39,850 nt of DNA. Source: SURF-58 sp041305085 (lineage in GTDB: Archaea > Nanobdellota > Nanobdellia > Woesearchaeales > UBA9642). Under the pieces are notes generated by a model. The model searched no databases and was not told the origin of the DNA. It saw only the letters and a list, made by a program, of their open reading frames with translations. The stretch spans positions 1-39,850 of the forward strand of contig JBFYMA010000016.1 in assembly GCA_041305085.1 (NCBI GenBank), written 5' to 3'. The first letter of the stretch is position 1. The number at the start of each line of letters is the position of its first letter. The position numbers were made by a program, and so were the translations under genes. This document shows positions 1 to 9,200 of this stretch, piece by piece.

Positions 1-1107
1 TACGATTTTGTTAATGACGATTCAGATGCTTCTGATGATTTAGGGCACGGGACGCACTGCGCAGGCATAGTGGAATCGCGACACACTGTACAAAGGGGAA
101 ATGCCTATGATTCTGTTATAATGGCTGCAAAAACCATAGATAACCAGGGAAGCGGCTACCAGTCAGATACAGTTGCCGGAATTTACTGGTGCGCAAAAGG
201 GCCTGACGGTCAATACAACACAGGTGATGAGGCAGACATCATTTCAATAAGCTTAGGATTTTCAGAGCACGTAGGAATATGTGACAGCGAACCAGCTGCT
301 GCAGCAGCAAACGACGCTGTTGACCATGGAGTTTTTGTGGTTGCATCTTCAGGAAATGACTGCAGCACAAACTTTATGGGCAACCCTGCATGCGGCTCAA
401 AAGTTGTATCTGTTGGGGCTATCTACGATGCAAATCTTGGACTGCAAGTTTGGAGTTGTTGCGAGGACATTGCAGATGCTTACGAGGTTGCATGCTTTAG
501 CAACGGGAATCAATATCTGGATTTTGTGGCTCCAGGATCAATCATAACTTCTACAGTTCCGTCTTCTGGATGTGAATACTGCGATCCTTCATATCTTTAC
601 AGCATGTCAGGAACATCTATGGCGGCACCGCATGTCGCTGGAATTGCCGCATTGCTGCTGGACGAAAACCCAAACCTTACCCCTGCAAGCATAAAGCAGA
701 TACTTATAAGCACATCAATAGATCTTGGATACCCTACATACCGGCAGGGAAATGGAATGGTTGCCGCTTTTGCTGCGTGGCTGGATGTTCACGGACCAGA
801 ATGCACAGAAGGTAGCCAATGCAGCGATGGAAACTCATGCACCTATGATATATGCGATGAATATCAACTGTGTACAAACGAATGGCGTGAATGTAATCCA
901 ATACAATATGACGGATGTTGCTCTCCTTCATGCGTATGGCCGCAAGATATTGACTGCAACCCGTGTGGTAATCACATATGTGACAATGAAGAAACACTTG
1001 AAAGCTGCCCACAGGACTGCAATCCTTATAATAACTACCATGGTTCAGGATACACCAAATGGAGAGAGTATGTAGAGAATACAGAAGCTGGAGAAGGAAT
1101 TTGGTGA
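1..1107 (+). CDS. Subtilisin-like (S8) secreted serine protease, 5' end missing
   Basis: The reading frame is open from base 1, so the start codon, any signal or propeptide, and the catalytic Asp lie upstream of the window. Visible S8 motifs are GHGTHCAGI with catalytic His at residue 16 of the fragment, the oxyanion Asn in SSGND at residue 119, and GTSMAAPHVAG with the nucleophile Ser206. The stretch YDFVNDDSDASDD just before the His motif is typical of the segment that follows the Asp motif. After the protease domain come about 73 residues (roughly 268-340) with 14 cysteines, ending in a CGNHICDNEETLESCPQDC-like repeat of the kind seen in archaeal surface proteins. This part is probably disulphide-bonded and extracellular. 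The GTG at 70 is not the start, since the His motif lies upstream of it. The family call is firm; the substrate is unknown. Confidence 0.93.
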   Translation, partial: YDFVNDDSDASDDLGHGTHCAGIVESRHTVQRGNAYDSVIMAAKTIDNQGSGYQSDTVAGIYWCAKGPDGQYNTGDEADIISISLGFSEHVGICDSEPAAAAANDAVDHGVFVVASSGNDCSTNFMGNPACGSKVVSVGAIYDANLGLQVWSCCEDIADAYEVACFSNGNQYLDFVAPGSIITSTVPSSGCEYCDPSYLYSMSGTSMAAPHVAGIAALLLDENPNLTPASIKQILISTSIDLGYPTYRQGNGMVAAFAAWLDVHGPECTEGSQCSDGNSCTYDICDEYQLCTNEWRECNPIQYDGCCSPSCVWPQDIDCNPCGNHICDNEETLESCPQDCNPYNNYHGSGYTKWREYVENTEAGEGIW

Positions 1108-1157
1108 GCTATAATTTCTTTATGTGGGCGTAGTGAGCTTTGGGGTTTAATTTCCTG

Positions 1158-1186
1158 GCCTTTAGGTCATTTTTTCTCTTTTTTGA
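1158..1186 (+). terminator. T-rich probable transcription stop after the protease
   Basis: Two runs of six T (TTTTTTCTCTTTTTT) lie between the protease stop and the promoter of the next gene. Archaeal RNA polymerase ends transcription at such T-runs. There is no strong hairpin. Confidence 0.4.
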
Positions 1187-1193
1187 AAAAACA

Positions 1194-1201
1194 TTTATAT
1201 A
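1194..1201 (+). promoter_or_regulatory. TATA box of the HerA-like gene
   Basis: TTTATATA is centred about 26 nt upstream of the ATG at 1223. No Shine-Dalgarno sequence lies between them, so the transcript is probably leaderless. Confidence 0.65.
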
Positions 1202-1222
1202 CCCTCATTTCTAATATACAGC

Positions 1223-2542
1223 ATGTACGACATAATCATCGGAAGGTCTGACTCTGACAAGGAAAAATTTGGCACAAAAGGAACAGTTTTTCTTGGAAAG
1301 CACTATGTCCAGATGGGAAGAACCACCAGCCTTGCAAACAATGTATACATGGACGTCTCAAAGAGCCACGTTGTGTTTGTCTGCGGCAAACGCGGTTCAG
1401 GAAAGTCGTGGACAATGGGTGTTCTTGCTGAAGGCGTAAGCGACCTTCCAAAGGAAATAAAGCAGAATATCTCTATAATAATGCTGGATACCATGGGAAT
1501 TTACTGGACAATGAAGTACCCGAACAAAAAAGACAAGCAATTGCTTACAGAATGGGAGCTCAAGGAAAAAGGCCTTGATGTGAAAATATTTACTCCAAAA
1601 CAGTACCACGCTGAATACAAGCTAAAAAATATTCCTACAGACTATCCTTTTTCAATAAGCCCTTCAGAGCTTTCAGCCAATGACTGGTGCATTACCTTTG
1701 GAATAAAGCCCACAGGCCCTATAGGTGTTCTTGTCGAAAAAACTATTCATGCGCTAAAAAAACAAAAGCAAAATTATGGAATAAAAGAGATAACTTCTGA
1801 AATATTAAAAGACAAGGATTCAGAAAAAGTTGTAAAAAATGCAGCCAAAAACCTTTTCATAAATACAGAAAACTGGGGAATATTTGACAAAAATGCGACA
1901 GGGCTGGAATCACTGGCAATTCCTGGGCAGGTTTCTGTGCTTGATGTATCATGCTATGCAACAATGGAAAACTCTTGGAATGTGAAAAACCTTGTGATAG
2001 GCCTTATTGCAGAAAAGCTTTTTACACAGAGGATGGTTGCAAGAAAAAATGAGGAAACACAGGAAATAGACAAATCCCTCAATTATTTTGGAAAAGAGCA
2101 GGTAAAGCAGGAATTCCCTCTTGTGTGGCTGGTTATTGATGAGGCCCACGAATTTTTGCCAGTTACAGGCAAAACTCTGGCAACTGATCATTTGGTAACA
2201 ATACTAAGAGAAGGAAGGCAACCAGGAATTTCCCTTATTTTAGCAACGCAGCAGCCTGGAAAAATACACACAGATGTCATGACCCAAAGTGATACAGTGA
2301 TTGCCCACAGGATTACTGCAAAGCTTGATGTAGAGGCTTTAGGGGCGTTGATGCAGAGCTATATGAGGCAGGGTCTTGTGCAGCAGCTGGATAACCTTCC
2401 AAGGGATAAAGGGGCGGGAATTATTTTTGACGACACAAACGAGAAAATGTATCCTATAAAAGTCAGACCAAGGTTTACATGGCACGGAGGGGGAGAGCCA
2501 ACTGCACTAAAAGAAGAAAATACAAAGTACAGCCTTGATTGA
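1223..2542 (+). CDS. HerA-like DNA-translocase-family ATPase
   Basis: This 439-residue soluble protein belongs to the HerA/FtsK/VirB4 P-loop ATPases. Walker A is GKRGSGKS at residues 55-62, close to the N-terminus behind a short beta segment. Walker B is LVIDEAHEF with D306-E307. The segment ILREGRQPGISLILATQQP is the typical HerA sensor region with its conserved arginines. HerA proteins form hexameric rings that pump DNA, usually with the nuclease NurA, in end resection. No NurA, Mre11 or Rad50 gene adjoins it here, so it may be the repair HerA or one of the many lineage-specific paralogues. The ATG fits the leaderless promoter. A second and very different HerA-type ATPase lies at 29663. The family call is secure; the precise role is not. 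Confidence 0.88.
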   Translation: MYDIIIGRSDSDKEKFGTKGTVFLGKHYVQMGRTTSLANNVYMDVSKSHVVFVCGKRGSGKSWTMGVLAEGVSDLPKEIKQNISIIMLDTMGIYWTMKYPNKKDKQLLTEWELKEKGLDVKIFTPKQYHAEYKLKNIPTDYPFSISPSELSANDWCITFGIKPTGPIGVLVEKTIHALKKQKQNYGIKEITSEILKDKDSEKVVKNAAKNLFINTENWGIFDKNATGLESLAIPGQVSVLDVSCYATMENSWNVKNLVIGLIAEKLFTQRMVARKNEETQEIDKSLNYFGKEQVKQEFPLVWLVIDEAHEFLPVTGKTLATDHLVTILREGRQPGISLILATQQPGKIHTDVMTQSDTVIAHRITAKLDVEALGALMQSYMRQGLVQQLDNLPRDKGAGIIFDDTNEKMYPIKVRPRFTWHGGGEPTALKEENTKYSLD

Positions 2543-2552
2543 TTTTCTTTTT

Positions 2553-2822
2553 TTAGCTCTTTGTTTTACCTATTTTTTGTTCTTTTTCCCGGGCTCTTTT
2601 TCTTGCAGCAATGTTGTGGACTGAGAGCTCTTTATAGAAATCAGGATCGTTTACAGGAGCATTTCCCATGCTTATAAAGCTGGCCACAAACATGAGCACA
2701 AAAATGAGCGCGAACGCAAATCCCCAGCTTGCGCTGGCAGGATAAACAAATAGTACTGTAAGTAAAAAACCAAGCATTGCAGTGACCATGAAACCAGCGC
2801 TTAACGGAGCAAACTTTGGCAT
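2553..2822 (-). CDS. Small two-helix membrane protein, unrecognised
   Basis: This 89-residue protein has two hydrophobic helices, roughly residues 8-28 and 33-52, followed by a charged Lys/Arg/Glu-rich tail that is probably cytoplasmic. I do not recognise a family. The ATG at 2822 is preferred over the in-frame GTG at 2831. GAGGTG lies six bases before the ATG, whereas the GTG is part of that same ribosome-binding sequence. It converges on the HerA-like gene with only a 10-base gap. Small proteins of this type are common in archaeal genomes, and no function can be inferred. Confidence 0.7.
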   Translation of the reverse strand: MPKFAPLSAGFMVTAMLGFLLTVLFVYPASASWGFAFALIFVLMFVASFISMGNAPVNDPDFYKELSVHNIAARKRAREKEQKIGKTKS

Positions 2823-2828
2823 AACACA

Positions 2829-2834
2829 CACCTC
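2829..2834 (-). promoter_or_regulatory. Ribosome-binding site deciding the start of the small membrane protein
   Basis: GAGGTG (minus strand) sits six bases before the ATG at 2822. A TTTAAATA-type box lies further upstream near 2868-2878. Confidence 0.6.
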
Positions 2835-2925
2835 TTTTTTTGATTGAGATTATTAGAGAATGCTTTGTTTAAATATTTTTTGACTTTCTGACATGTGAAC
2901 ACCTATCAATAGAATAAATAGTTAA

Positions 2926-2935
2926 TTATTTAAAA
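2926..2935 (+). promoter_or_regulatory. TATA box of the lipoprotein gene
   Basis: TTATTTAAAA is centred about 27 nt before the ATG at 2958, with no Shine-Dalgarno sequence. The layout is leaderless. Confidence 0.55.
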
Positions 2936-2957
2936 GGAAAAAACAAAACTTATTTTT

Positions 2958-3674
2958 ATGAGAAATAGCGCTTTGGGTTTGGTTGTTTTGCTGATTATGT
3001 TTGGAATTTTGCTATCTGGATGCGCAGAGCTGAAACACTTTTTTGGTGTGGAAGAGGAGAAATCCCAAACTCCACAAAAGCCTGCACAGGAAGAATGGTC
3101 TCCTGACAAGTCAACTCCTTTTACAATTTCAGGAGTTATTTCTGAAAAAACAACAGGACAGCCAATAGAAGGAGTTAATATAACTGCAGAATATACAATA
3201 GCCTGCCCTACAAAAGCCTGCAATCCCTTTACAGAAAAAATATCTACAGTCACAAACAATAAAGGTGAGTATGCCCTGAACATTTACCAGAATTTCTGGG
3301 ATATAACAATGATAAAGTCAAAATATAACATCGAGAAAATCCATTTGGCAAAAGAAGAAGCATTCCAGAACACTGTGATGGCCTTGGATGTTCAGCTTAG
3401 GCAGGGAACACTTAAAGAAATGGATGGATTTGTGAGAGACCAGGGAAAAAGGATGATTATAGACAAGGGAACAACAGGAGGATTTCCAATATCTTTGGAT
3501 GGCAAGGCACATTTGTTTGAATACCTTGAAATTATTAACCAGCAGGATTCACAGATATACAAGGCGCTTTTCCTTAACCACAATAAAAAAGTCAGGCTTA
3601 CAGGATATGTTTTTCTTGCAGAAAACGGCAAGGGATTGGTGGAAGTGGTAAGTTTTTCTCCTATAGACTCTTAG
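2958..3674 (+). CDS. Secreted lipoprotein with carboxypeptidase-regulatory-like domain
   Basis: The 238-residue protein starts with a basic residue and a hydrophobic stretch ending in the lipobox-like LLSGC, so Cys22 is probably lipid-modified and anchored outside the cell. Residues 52 to about 125 (FTISGVISEKTTGQPIEGVN, then NNKGEYALNI) match the beta-sandwich pattern of carboxypeptidase-regulatory-like domains. A C-terminal beta-rich part of about 100 residues (ending SFSPIDS) could be an OB-like fold; that is a guess. It is divergent from the small membrane protein at 2553, with the promoters back to back in 2823-2957. The surface location is well supported; ligand or role is unknown. Confidence 0.75.
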   Translation: MRNSALGLVVLLIMFGILLSGCAELKHFFGVEEEKSQTPQKPAQEEWSPDKSTPFTISGVISEKTTGQPIEGVNITAEYTIACPTKACNPFTEKISTVTNNKGEYALNIYQNFWDITMIKSKYNIEKIHLAKEEAFQNTVMALDVQLRQGTLKEMDGFVRDQGKRMIIDKGTTGGFPISLDGKAHLFEYLEIINQQDSQIYKALFLNHNKKVRLTGYVFLAENGKGLVEVVSFSPIDS

Positions 3675-3737
3675 GTTTAATTGGAGGGGAATTCAGGACA
3701 GAATTTTTTACTTGCACAGAGCAGTTATTCCCGAAAA

Positions 3738-3747
3738 CTTTATTAAT
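3738..3747 (+). promoter_or_regulatory. Probable TATA box of the MBL-fold gene
   Basis: CTTTATTAAT lies about 35 nt before the ATG at 3777. GGGGGAAC just before the ATG may act as a ribosome-binding site, so this transcript probably has a short leader. Confidence 0.45.
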
Positions 3748-3776
3748 AATAAAGCAGTCTTACTCTTTGGGGGAAC

Positions 3777-4562
3777 ATGAATAAAGGAATCTATTTTCTG
3801 GGTACAGCAGGGGACGCAGCGGTTTTTGGCAAACAGTCAAGAGCCAGCGGAGGAATAGTTCTGAAAACAGAGGAAAACCAGTTCCATATAAATCCTGGGC
3901 CTGGAAGCCTTGTGATGTACAAGCAACTCCAGCTCAACCCCAGGGAGACAAATGCAGTATTTTTGACAAGCCAGAATGTTTTGGAGGCCAACGATGCCAA
4001 TGCGCTCATAGAGGCCATGACTCTGGACGGGCTGGATAAAAAAGGAGTTCTTGTAAGCTTCAGGAGTGAGCAGGAGTTTGTCACAGAATACCACAAAAAT
4101 CTTGTTGAGAGATTCATAAACCTTGAGCCAGGCATGAGAATAGCAATAAATGATATAGAAGTAAGGCCAACTCCTTCATCAGACGGGGAAAGCTGCGGCT
4201 ATGTTTTTTATGCGCCTGAATATGTGCTGGGGTTTACAGGAACCACTGCCTACAAGGAAAAGCTTGGAAATGAATTCAAAGATGTCAGCATACTCATAAT
4301 AAACTGCAAGAATCCTGGTGATACTGAAGAAAAAAATGCGCTTAATATAGATGATGCAAAGAAACTAATAGCAGAATCAAAGCCAAACCTTGCGATACTC
4401 ACAGGATTTGGAGAAAAACTTCTTAAGGAAGATATAATAGACCAGGCCAGAGAGGTGCAGAAAGCTACAGGTGTGCAGACAGTTGCAGCAACTGATGGGT
4501 TGCATATCAATCCCCAGAACTACAGCCAGGGATACAGGCAGAAAAGGCTGGATACGTTTTAA
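3777..4562 (+). CDS. Metallo-beta-lactamase-fold protein lacking the metal ligands
   Basis: The 261-residue protein follows the layout of MBL-fold hydrolases: a first beta strand (IYFLGTAGDAA), a FHINPGPGS strand-turn, a motif-1 position, GFTGTT at the usual GDT site, and LAILTGFGE at the usual LTH site. However, HxHxDH reads SQNVLE (residues 65-70), the bridging Asp of GDT is Thr156, the LTH His is Gly210, and the third His position near 134-137 is Ser/Asp. All zinc ligands therefore appear replaced while the scaffold is retained. The reading frame is intact and the start has both promoter and GGGGG support, so decay by frameshift is not seen. It may bind a ligand or partner without hydrolysis. 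It stands alone, flanked by its own promoter. Confidence 0.72.
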   Translation: MNKGIYFLGTAGDAAVFGKQSRASGGIVLKTEENQFHINPGPGSLVMYKQLQLNPRETNAVFLTSQNVLEANDANALIEAMTLDGLDKKGVLVSFRSEQEFVTEYHKNLVERFINLEPGMRIAINDIEVRPTPSSDGESCGYVFYAPEYVLGFTGTTAYKEKLGNEFKDVSILIINCKNPGDTEEKNALNIDDAKKLIAESKPNLAILTGFGEKLLKEDIIDQAREVQKATGVQTVAATDGLHINPQNYSQGYRQKRLDTF

Positions 4563-4597
4563 CCATTGCTGTTATTACAAATATGCGAAAATTAATT

Positions 4598-5422
4598 TCA
4601 ATGCTGTTGTTTGTCTTGGCAGATTTCTAAAATGTCATTAATATCAACTTTAATAGATTTTTCATAGTTTAATGTTTTTGCTATCTGGCTTTGGACTTTT
4701 CTCTTTAATGAATTTATCCTTATTCTTTTTTTTGTTTCTGTTTCTATGGATGTGACGTCAAGTAAATGCTTTTCGTAACCGCATGCCAAAACATATTCAA
4801 ATCCTGTTAGCCCTTTATTTTTGGCAAAAATATTAAAACCATACAAAGTAATGCCTCCTGAGGCTTTGATTCCTTTTGCACCAATTTTATAATTTTTTCC
4901 TTCTTTAACCACCCAAATATCTTTTCTGTCATGCCTTGCTGCATCATCATCCAAATCTCCTATTTTTTTTGCAACTTCAACAGAAATTGCATTAATTCCG
5001 TAAGACCTTATGACACTAAGCATTATTTTATCAAGCATCTTCTGATAGGTCCCGACTGCTGTTTTGTATCCTGCTAATCTTTCCAAATCAAGAACCAAAT
5101 ATGCTGAAAGCTGCCCTGGCCCAAAATATGTTGCGCCTCCACCTCTCTCGTGCTCTATAAAGTCGATACCCAATGCTTTTAGGTAGGAAACAGCATAGCC
5201 CCTGTTAAACTCTCCATATTTTTCTTTTACTTTGTTAATGAGTTTGGGTGAAAAATTATTATAGTTTTTTCTTCTGCCAAAAGAAATCACGGGGTTATGC
5301 TCAACAAAAATAACTGTATCAGGTATTCTGCCGCAGGTTCTTAACTCAAAAATCTGGCTTTGTATATCCAGGGTTTTATGTATTGAGACACACCCTAAAT
5401 CCACAAAATTCACTTTTTCCAT
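4598..5422 (-). CDS. lipB: LipB-like octanoyl/lipoyl transferase
   Basis: This 274-residue member of the biotin/lipoate protein ligase fold resembles LipB, which moves octanoyl from acyl-carrier protein onto lipoyl domains. Visible motifs are RGGGATYFGPGQL (93-105), the Lys of YKIGAKG (Lys179) and the acyl-accepting Cys of ACG followed by DVTSI (Cys214), the Lys/Cys pair of LipB. The His of the usual YHGPGQ motif is Phe100. It is longer than most LipB (about 210-230), with extra residues around 52-80 and 150-172 and at the C-terminus. The ATG at 5422 is chosen because GGAG lies six bases upstream; the upstream TTG at 5455 has no such support. LipA and dehydrogenase E2 genes are not in the window. 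A lipoate ligase (LplA-type) role is the main alternative. Confidence 0.78.
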   Translation of the reverse strand: MEKVNFVDLGCVSIHKTLDIQSQIFELRTCGRIPDTVIFVEHNPVISFGRRKNYNNFSPKLINKVKEKYGEFNRGYAVSYLKALGIDFIEHERGGGATYFGPGQLSAYLVLDLERLAGYKTAVGTYQKMLDKIMLSVIRSYGINAISVEVAKKIGDLDDDAARHDRKDIWVVKEGKNYKIGAKGIKASGGITLYGFNIFAKNKGLTGFEYVLACGYEKHLLDVTSIETETKKRIRINSLKRKVQSQIAKTLNYEKSIKVDINDILEICQDKQQH

Positions 5423-5516
5423 CATTTTCTCCAAAATCACATTTGCAGAATACAATATTGGCTTAAAAAACTATTCATTTGATAAACAATGTGTGTAAAT
5501 TGCCTTAATGAATAAA

Positions 5517-6254
5517 TCAGTTTTCTTCCAACACTATTCTTCCCTTTTGCAGATCATCTATAACTTGTTTTGCAGCCCTTACTGTGTCTCTTTTTCCCTG
5601 CTTTTTCAGAAACCTGAGCTTTTCAGCAATTTTTTCCAAAGCATCAAAACCGTCTTTCTGCTTCATTAAATTGTAATGCTTTTCTATCTTTCCTTCGAGT
5701 TTTTCGATTAGCTCTGCTGCAACATCCTCCGCATCTTTCAGCTTGTGTACATCCTTTGCCCCAATCAACGCGTGCTTGGCCTGGTCAAATTCTGACTTTG
5801 GAAAGACTCCGGGAGTGTCCAGAAGAACAATATTTTTTGAAACCCTTACTTTCTGCAGCGCTTTTGTGTATCCACTCATGCTGCTGGTTTTGCTGCTTGC
5901 CTTTCCTTTCAGGGAGTTTATTATGGAGCTCTTTCCAGTGTTAGGGTATCCCAAAACGCCAATGGTTGTTTGCTTTCCCTTGGTCATTCTGGACAGGGCT
6001 CTTAGAAGAACCATGTTTCCTTTATGAAACTTTGCAGAAACCATCACACAGGGGCTCAGCTTTATTTTTTTTGTGTCCTTAGGGTGGACCAGATCCATCT
6101 TGTTGAGAACATAAATAATTTTTTTTCCGGATTTTTTTATTTTTTGCTCTATCTCTTTGTTTCTGGACTCTTCAGCGTTTCTTGCATCCAGAACAATCAG
6201 AAGAACTTCTGATTTTTTTATTACTTCATCGACTATTTTCCAAAAATTTTTCAT
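5517..6254 (-). CDS. Circularly permuted GTPase of the YlqF/MMR1 type
   Basis: The GTPase motifs appear in permuted order: G4 NKMD (51-54), G5 SAK (73-75), G1 GYPNTGKS (102-109), a G2 Thr near 130, and G3 DTPG (146-149). This order defines the YlqF/RbgA/Nog2/Nug1 family, which acts in late large-ribosomal-subunit assembly. The C-terminal 80 residues form a helical basic tail that would contact rRNA. At 245 residues it is near the usual size. A TATA-like ATTTATAA at 6277-6285 lies about 27 nt before the ATG, which suggests a leaderless transcript separate from SMC. The family is firm; a ribosome role is from family knowledge. Confidence 0.9.
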   Translation of the reverse strand: MKNFWKIVDEVIKKSEVLLIVLDARNAEESRNKEIEQKIKKSGKKIIYVLNKMDLVHPKDTKKIKLSPCVMVSAKFHKGNMVLLRALSRMTKGKQTTIGVLGYPNTGKSSIINSLKGKASSKTSSMSGYTKALQKVRVSKNIVLLDTPGVFPKSEFDQAKHALIGAKDVHKLKDAEDVAAELIEKLEGKIEKHYNLMKQKDGFDALEKIAEKLRFLKKQGKRDTVRAAKQVIDDLQKGRIVLEEN

Positions 6255-6276
6255 AAGAACACTTTGTTGACTGCTG

Positions 6277-6285
6277 TTTATAAAT
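6277..6285 (-). promoter_or_regulatory. TATA box of the permuted GTPase gene
   Basis: GATTTATAA on the minus strand is about 27 nt from the ATG at 6254, in the 34-base gap after the SMC stop. Confidence 0.5.
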
Positions 6286-6288
6286 CTT

Positions 6289-9200
6289 TCATAATTTAAG
6301 CGTTGTAACTTTGCTCATTCCGTGCTCGTTCATGCTTACCCCGTAAAGCCTTTCAGCTTCGCTGATGACGTAGTCGTTGTGGCTTATCATTAGGTATTGG
6401 GCTTTTTTTGAGTAGTTCTTTACAAGCTTGGCAAGCTTTTCAGAGTTTCTCTTGTCAAGCGCAGCATCCACTTCGTCAAGAATATAGAATGGTGCAGGCT
6501 CGTGCTCCTGGATTGCGAAAATAAATGCAAGGGCAGTAAGGGTTTTTTCCCCGCCGGAAAGGCTTCTTATGTCAAGGAATTTTTTTCCAGCAATCCTGAC
6601 CTTTATTCCCAGCCCTCCATCAAATGGATCTTTTTTGTTTTCCAGCTCAATGTCTGCATCCCCTTTTGATGAAAGAGCAGAGAAAATTGTTTTAAAATTT
6701 TTGTTGACCTCGTTGAACGCAACCATGAAAAGCTCTTTTTTCTTTGTGTCAATCTCGTTTATCATGACAAGGACATCCTGCCTTTCTGTTCCAAGCTTTT
6801 CCTTTTTTTCAAGCAGGTCATTGTATTCCTTCTCAACTCTTTCATAGATTTCAAGGGCTTTCAGGTTTACTGCGCCTATATTTTCAACCATCCTCTCGAA
6901 CTGCTTAATCTCTTTTTCTATTTCCTCCTTAGCTTTGTTTTTGAAAAGCTGAACCCCTTCGTACTGCTTATATTCCTGCATCAATCCAGCTAGCTCTGCC
7001 TTGTGCCGCGCAGCCTCAATGCTTACAATGTTGCTCTTGTTCTCAGTTTTTCTTATTTCGTCTTCATTGCTGATTGTCTTTTCTTCCAGCTTTACTGTCT
7101 CTTCGCTCAGCTTTGTCCTCTTGTTGAAAAGCTCTTTGAACTGGCCGTAGAACTCTTTCTCAACCTTTTCCTTTTCTTTCAATGATTTCTCTGCTTTTTT
7201 GATCCTTTCTTCTATCTGGAGTTTCTCTTTTTCAAATTCCTGGAATTCCTTGAGATGCTGTTTTAGAATCTTTTCGATGTTGTTTTTTTCCGGCTCCAGA
7301 ATGTTGGCTATCTCGCTTTCACTATTTTTTATCTGGCCCTGGAGAACCGTAAGCTCCTCTTTAAGCTCTGACTTTTTTTCTTCAAAGGTGTTGAGCTCTG
7401 CAATGAGAGTGGGCTTTCTCAGGTCGTTTATCTTGTCCCTAAGCTTTTGCTTCTCTATTTTTAAGGCAGCAAGCTTTTTGTTCTTTTCAGAAACGTTGCC
7501 TATTACAATATCAATTTTTTCTGTAAGGTCTTTTTCCTCTGACTTTAGCTTTTCTTTTTCTTTTTTGTCTATTCCCAAGTCTTCGCTGTCAAGATGAAGA
7601 AGCTTTTCCATCTTTATTATATCTGCTTCCAGGCTGGCTTTTTCATTCCTTATGGTATCAATCCTTTTTTCATTGTCGCTCCTTCTTGACTGGAGAGTTA
7701 TGATGAGATTTTTGAGCTCCTCGACCTCTTTTTCAAGCTTTTCAATGCCTTCTGTCACTTCTTTTTCCTGGAACCCCATACCCTGAAGTCTTCTCCTATA
7801 GCCACCCTGCATTGCCCCGCTCAGCTCCACAACATCTCCTGAAAGCGTAGCCATTCTGTAGCTTCCCACTCCAAGCCTTCTGGCTGTCTCTATACTCTCC
7901 ACAACAAGAGTGTTTTCAAATACGTACTTGAAAATGCTGTCATATTTTTTGTTGTAGCTCACAAGGTCAACAGCCATTCCAACTATGCCGTTCCCTTTCA
8001 GCTTTCTGATGCTTTCATTTATTGTTACTGGTTTAATCTTGTTCAGTGGCAAAAAAGTTGCAACACCGAGCTTTTTTTCCTTTAAGAAATTTATGCACCT
8101 TGCTGCAGTTTTGTCATCATCCACAACTATGCCTTTTATCCTTCCGCCTGCAGCAACCTCCAGTGCAAGTGAGTATTCTTTTTTTACTTTTCCAAGTTCT
8201 GAAACCATTCCGTGTATGCCTGGAATCTGGTTTTTCTGCTCAAGAATCTTTGTTATTGCATAGCCTCCGCTTATTCCCTCTTTTATACCTATGTTCCTGG
8301 CTTCCAGCTTTTTTAGCTCCTGATTTTGGGCATCATACTTGTTTTTTGCGTTTTCTATTTGCAGGGCAAGGGATTTGTCCTCGCTTGTGAGGCTGTTTAG
8401 CTCAAGAGTGAGTTTTTTGAAGTTTTCCTTGTCGCTCTTCAGCTTTTCAAACTTGTCCCTGCTTTCCTTGTGGATGCCTGCAACTTTTGAAATCTTCTGG
8501 TCAATGTTCTGGAGAAGCATTTCTACCCTGTCTTTTTCTCTAAGAAATTTTTGCTGGTCTTCCCTTAATTTTTGTATTTCCTCCTGAAGCGAGTCAGCCT
8601 CTTTGTCTATTTTCTCGATGTTTATATTGAGGTCGCCCTGGTCTTCAAGGTTGTGCTTTTTTTTAAACGCTTCAAGCTTTTTTTCTATGGCCTCAATGTC
8701 TTTCTTTCTTGTGCTTATCTGCCTTTCAGAGTCTTTTTTGACTTTATCCGCAGTTCCTATCCTGGACTCTAATTCCTTGAGGCTGGACTCAAGCTGGGCT
8801 TTTCTTTCATTTATTTTTTCAAACTCTTTGCCAATGTCGCTCATTCTCTGTCTGTCTACCCCAAGGTCAACCCTCAGCTGCTCTATTTCCTTGTGTATTG
8901 CTACCTGCTTTTTTTCTCCTTTTTGCTCTATTTCCCTATTAATCTTTTCTGACTCCTCTTTTTTCTTGTTTATGGTTTTTTTGTAATCATCAATAACTTT
9001 CTGCACTTTGGAGATTTTTTCGGAGTATTCCCCTATTTCTTTCTGGAGCCGTTCAATAATGCCCTGCTTTGCTTTCATGCTGAAATCCAGAAGAGTTGCA
9101 TTGTTTCTCTTAATCTTGTCGTCAAGATCCTTGAATTTTGCTGCCTGATCCCTGTCTTTTTTCAGCTCGTTGAGATAGGTCTTTCTCTCGCTCATAATTA

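Noticed and set aside
70..1107. Protease gene starting at the GTG at 70
   Set aside because: The frame is open to base 1 and includes the catalytic His motif upstream of that GTG, so the gene begins outside the window.
1223..2542. HerA/NurA repair operon
   Set aside because: No NurA, Mre11 or Rad50 gene is adjacent, so only the HerA-like family call is kept.
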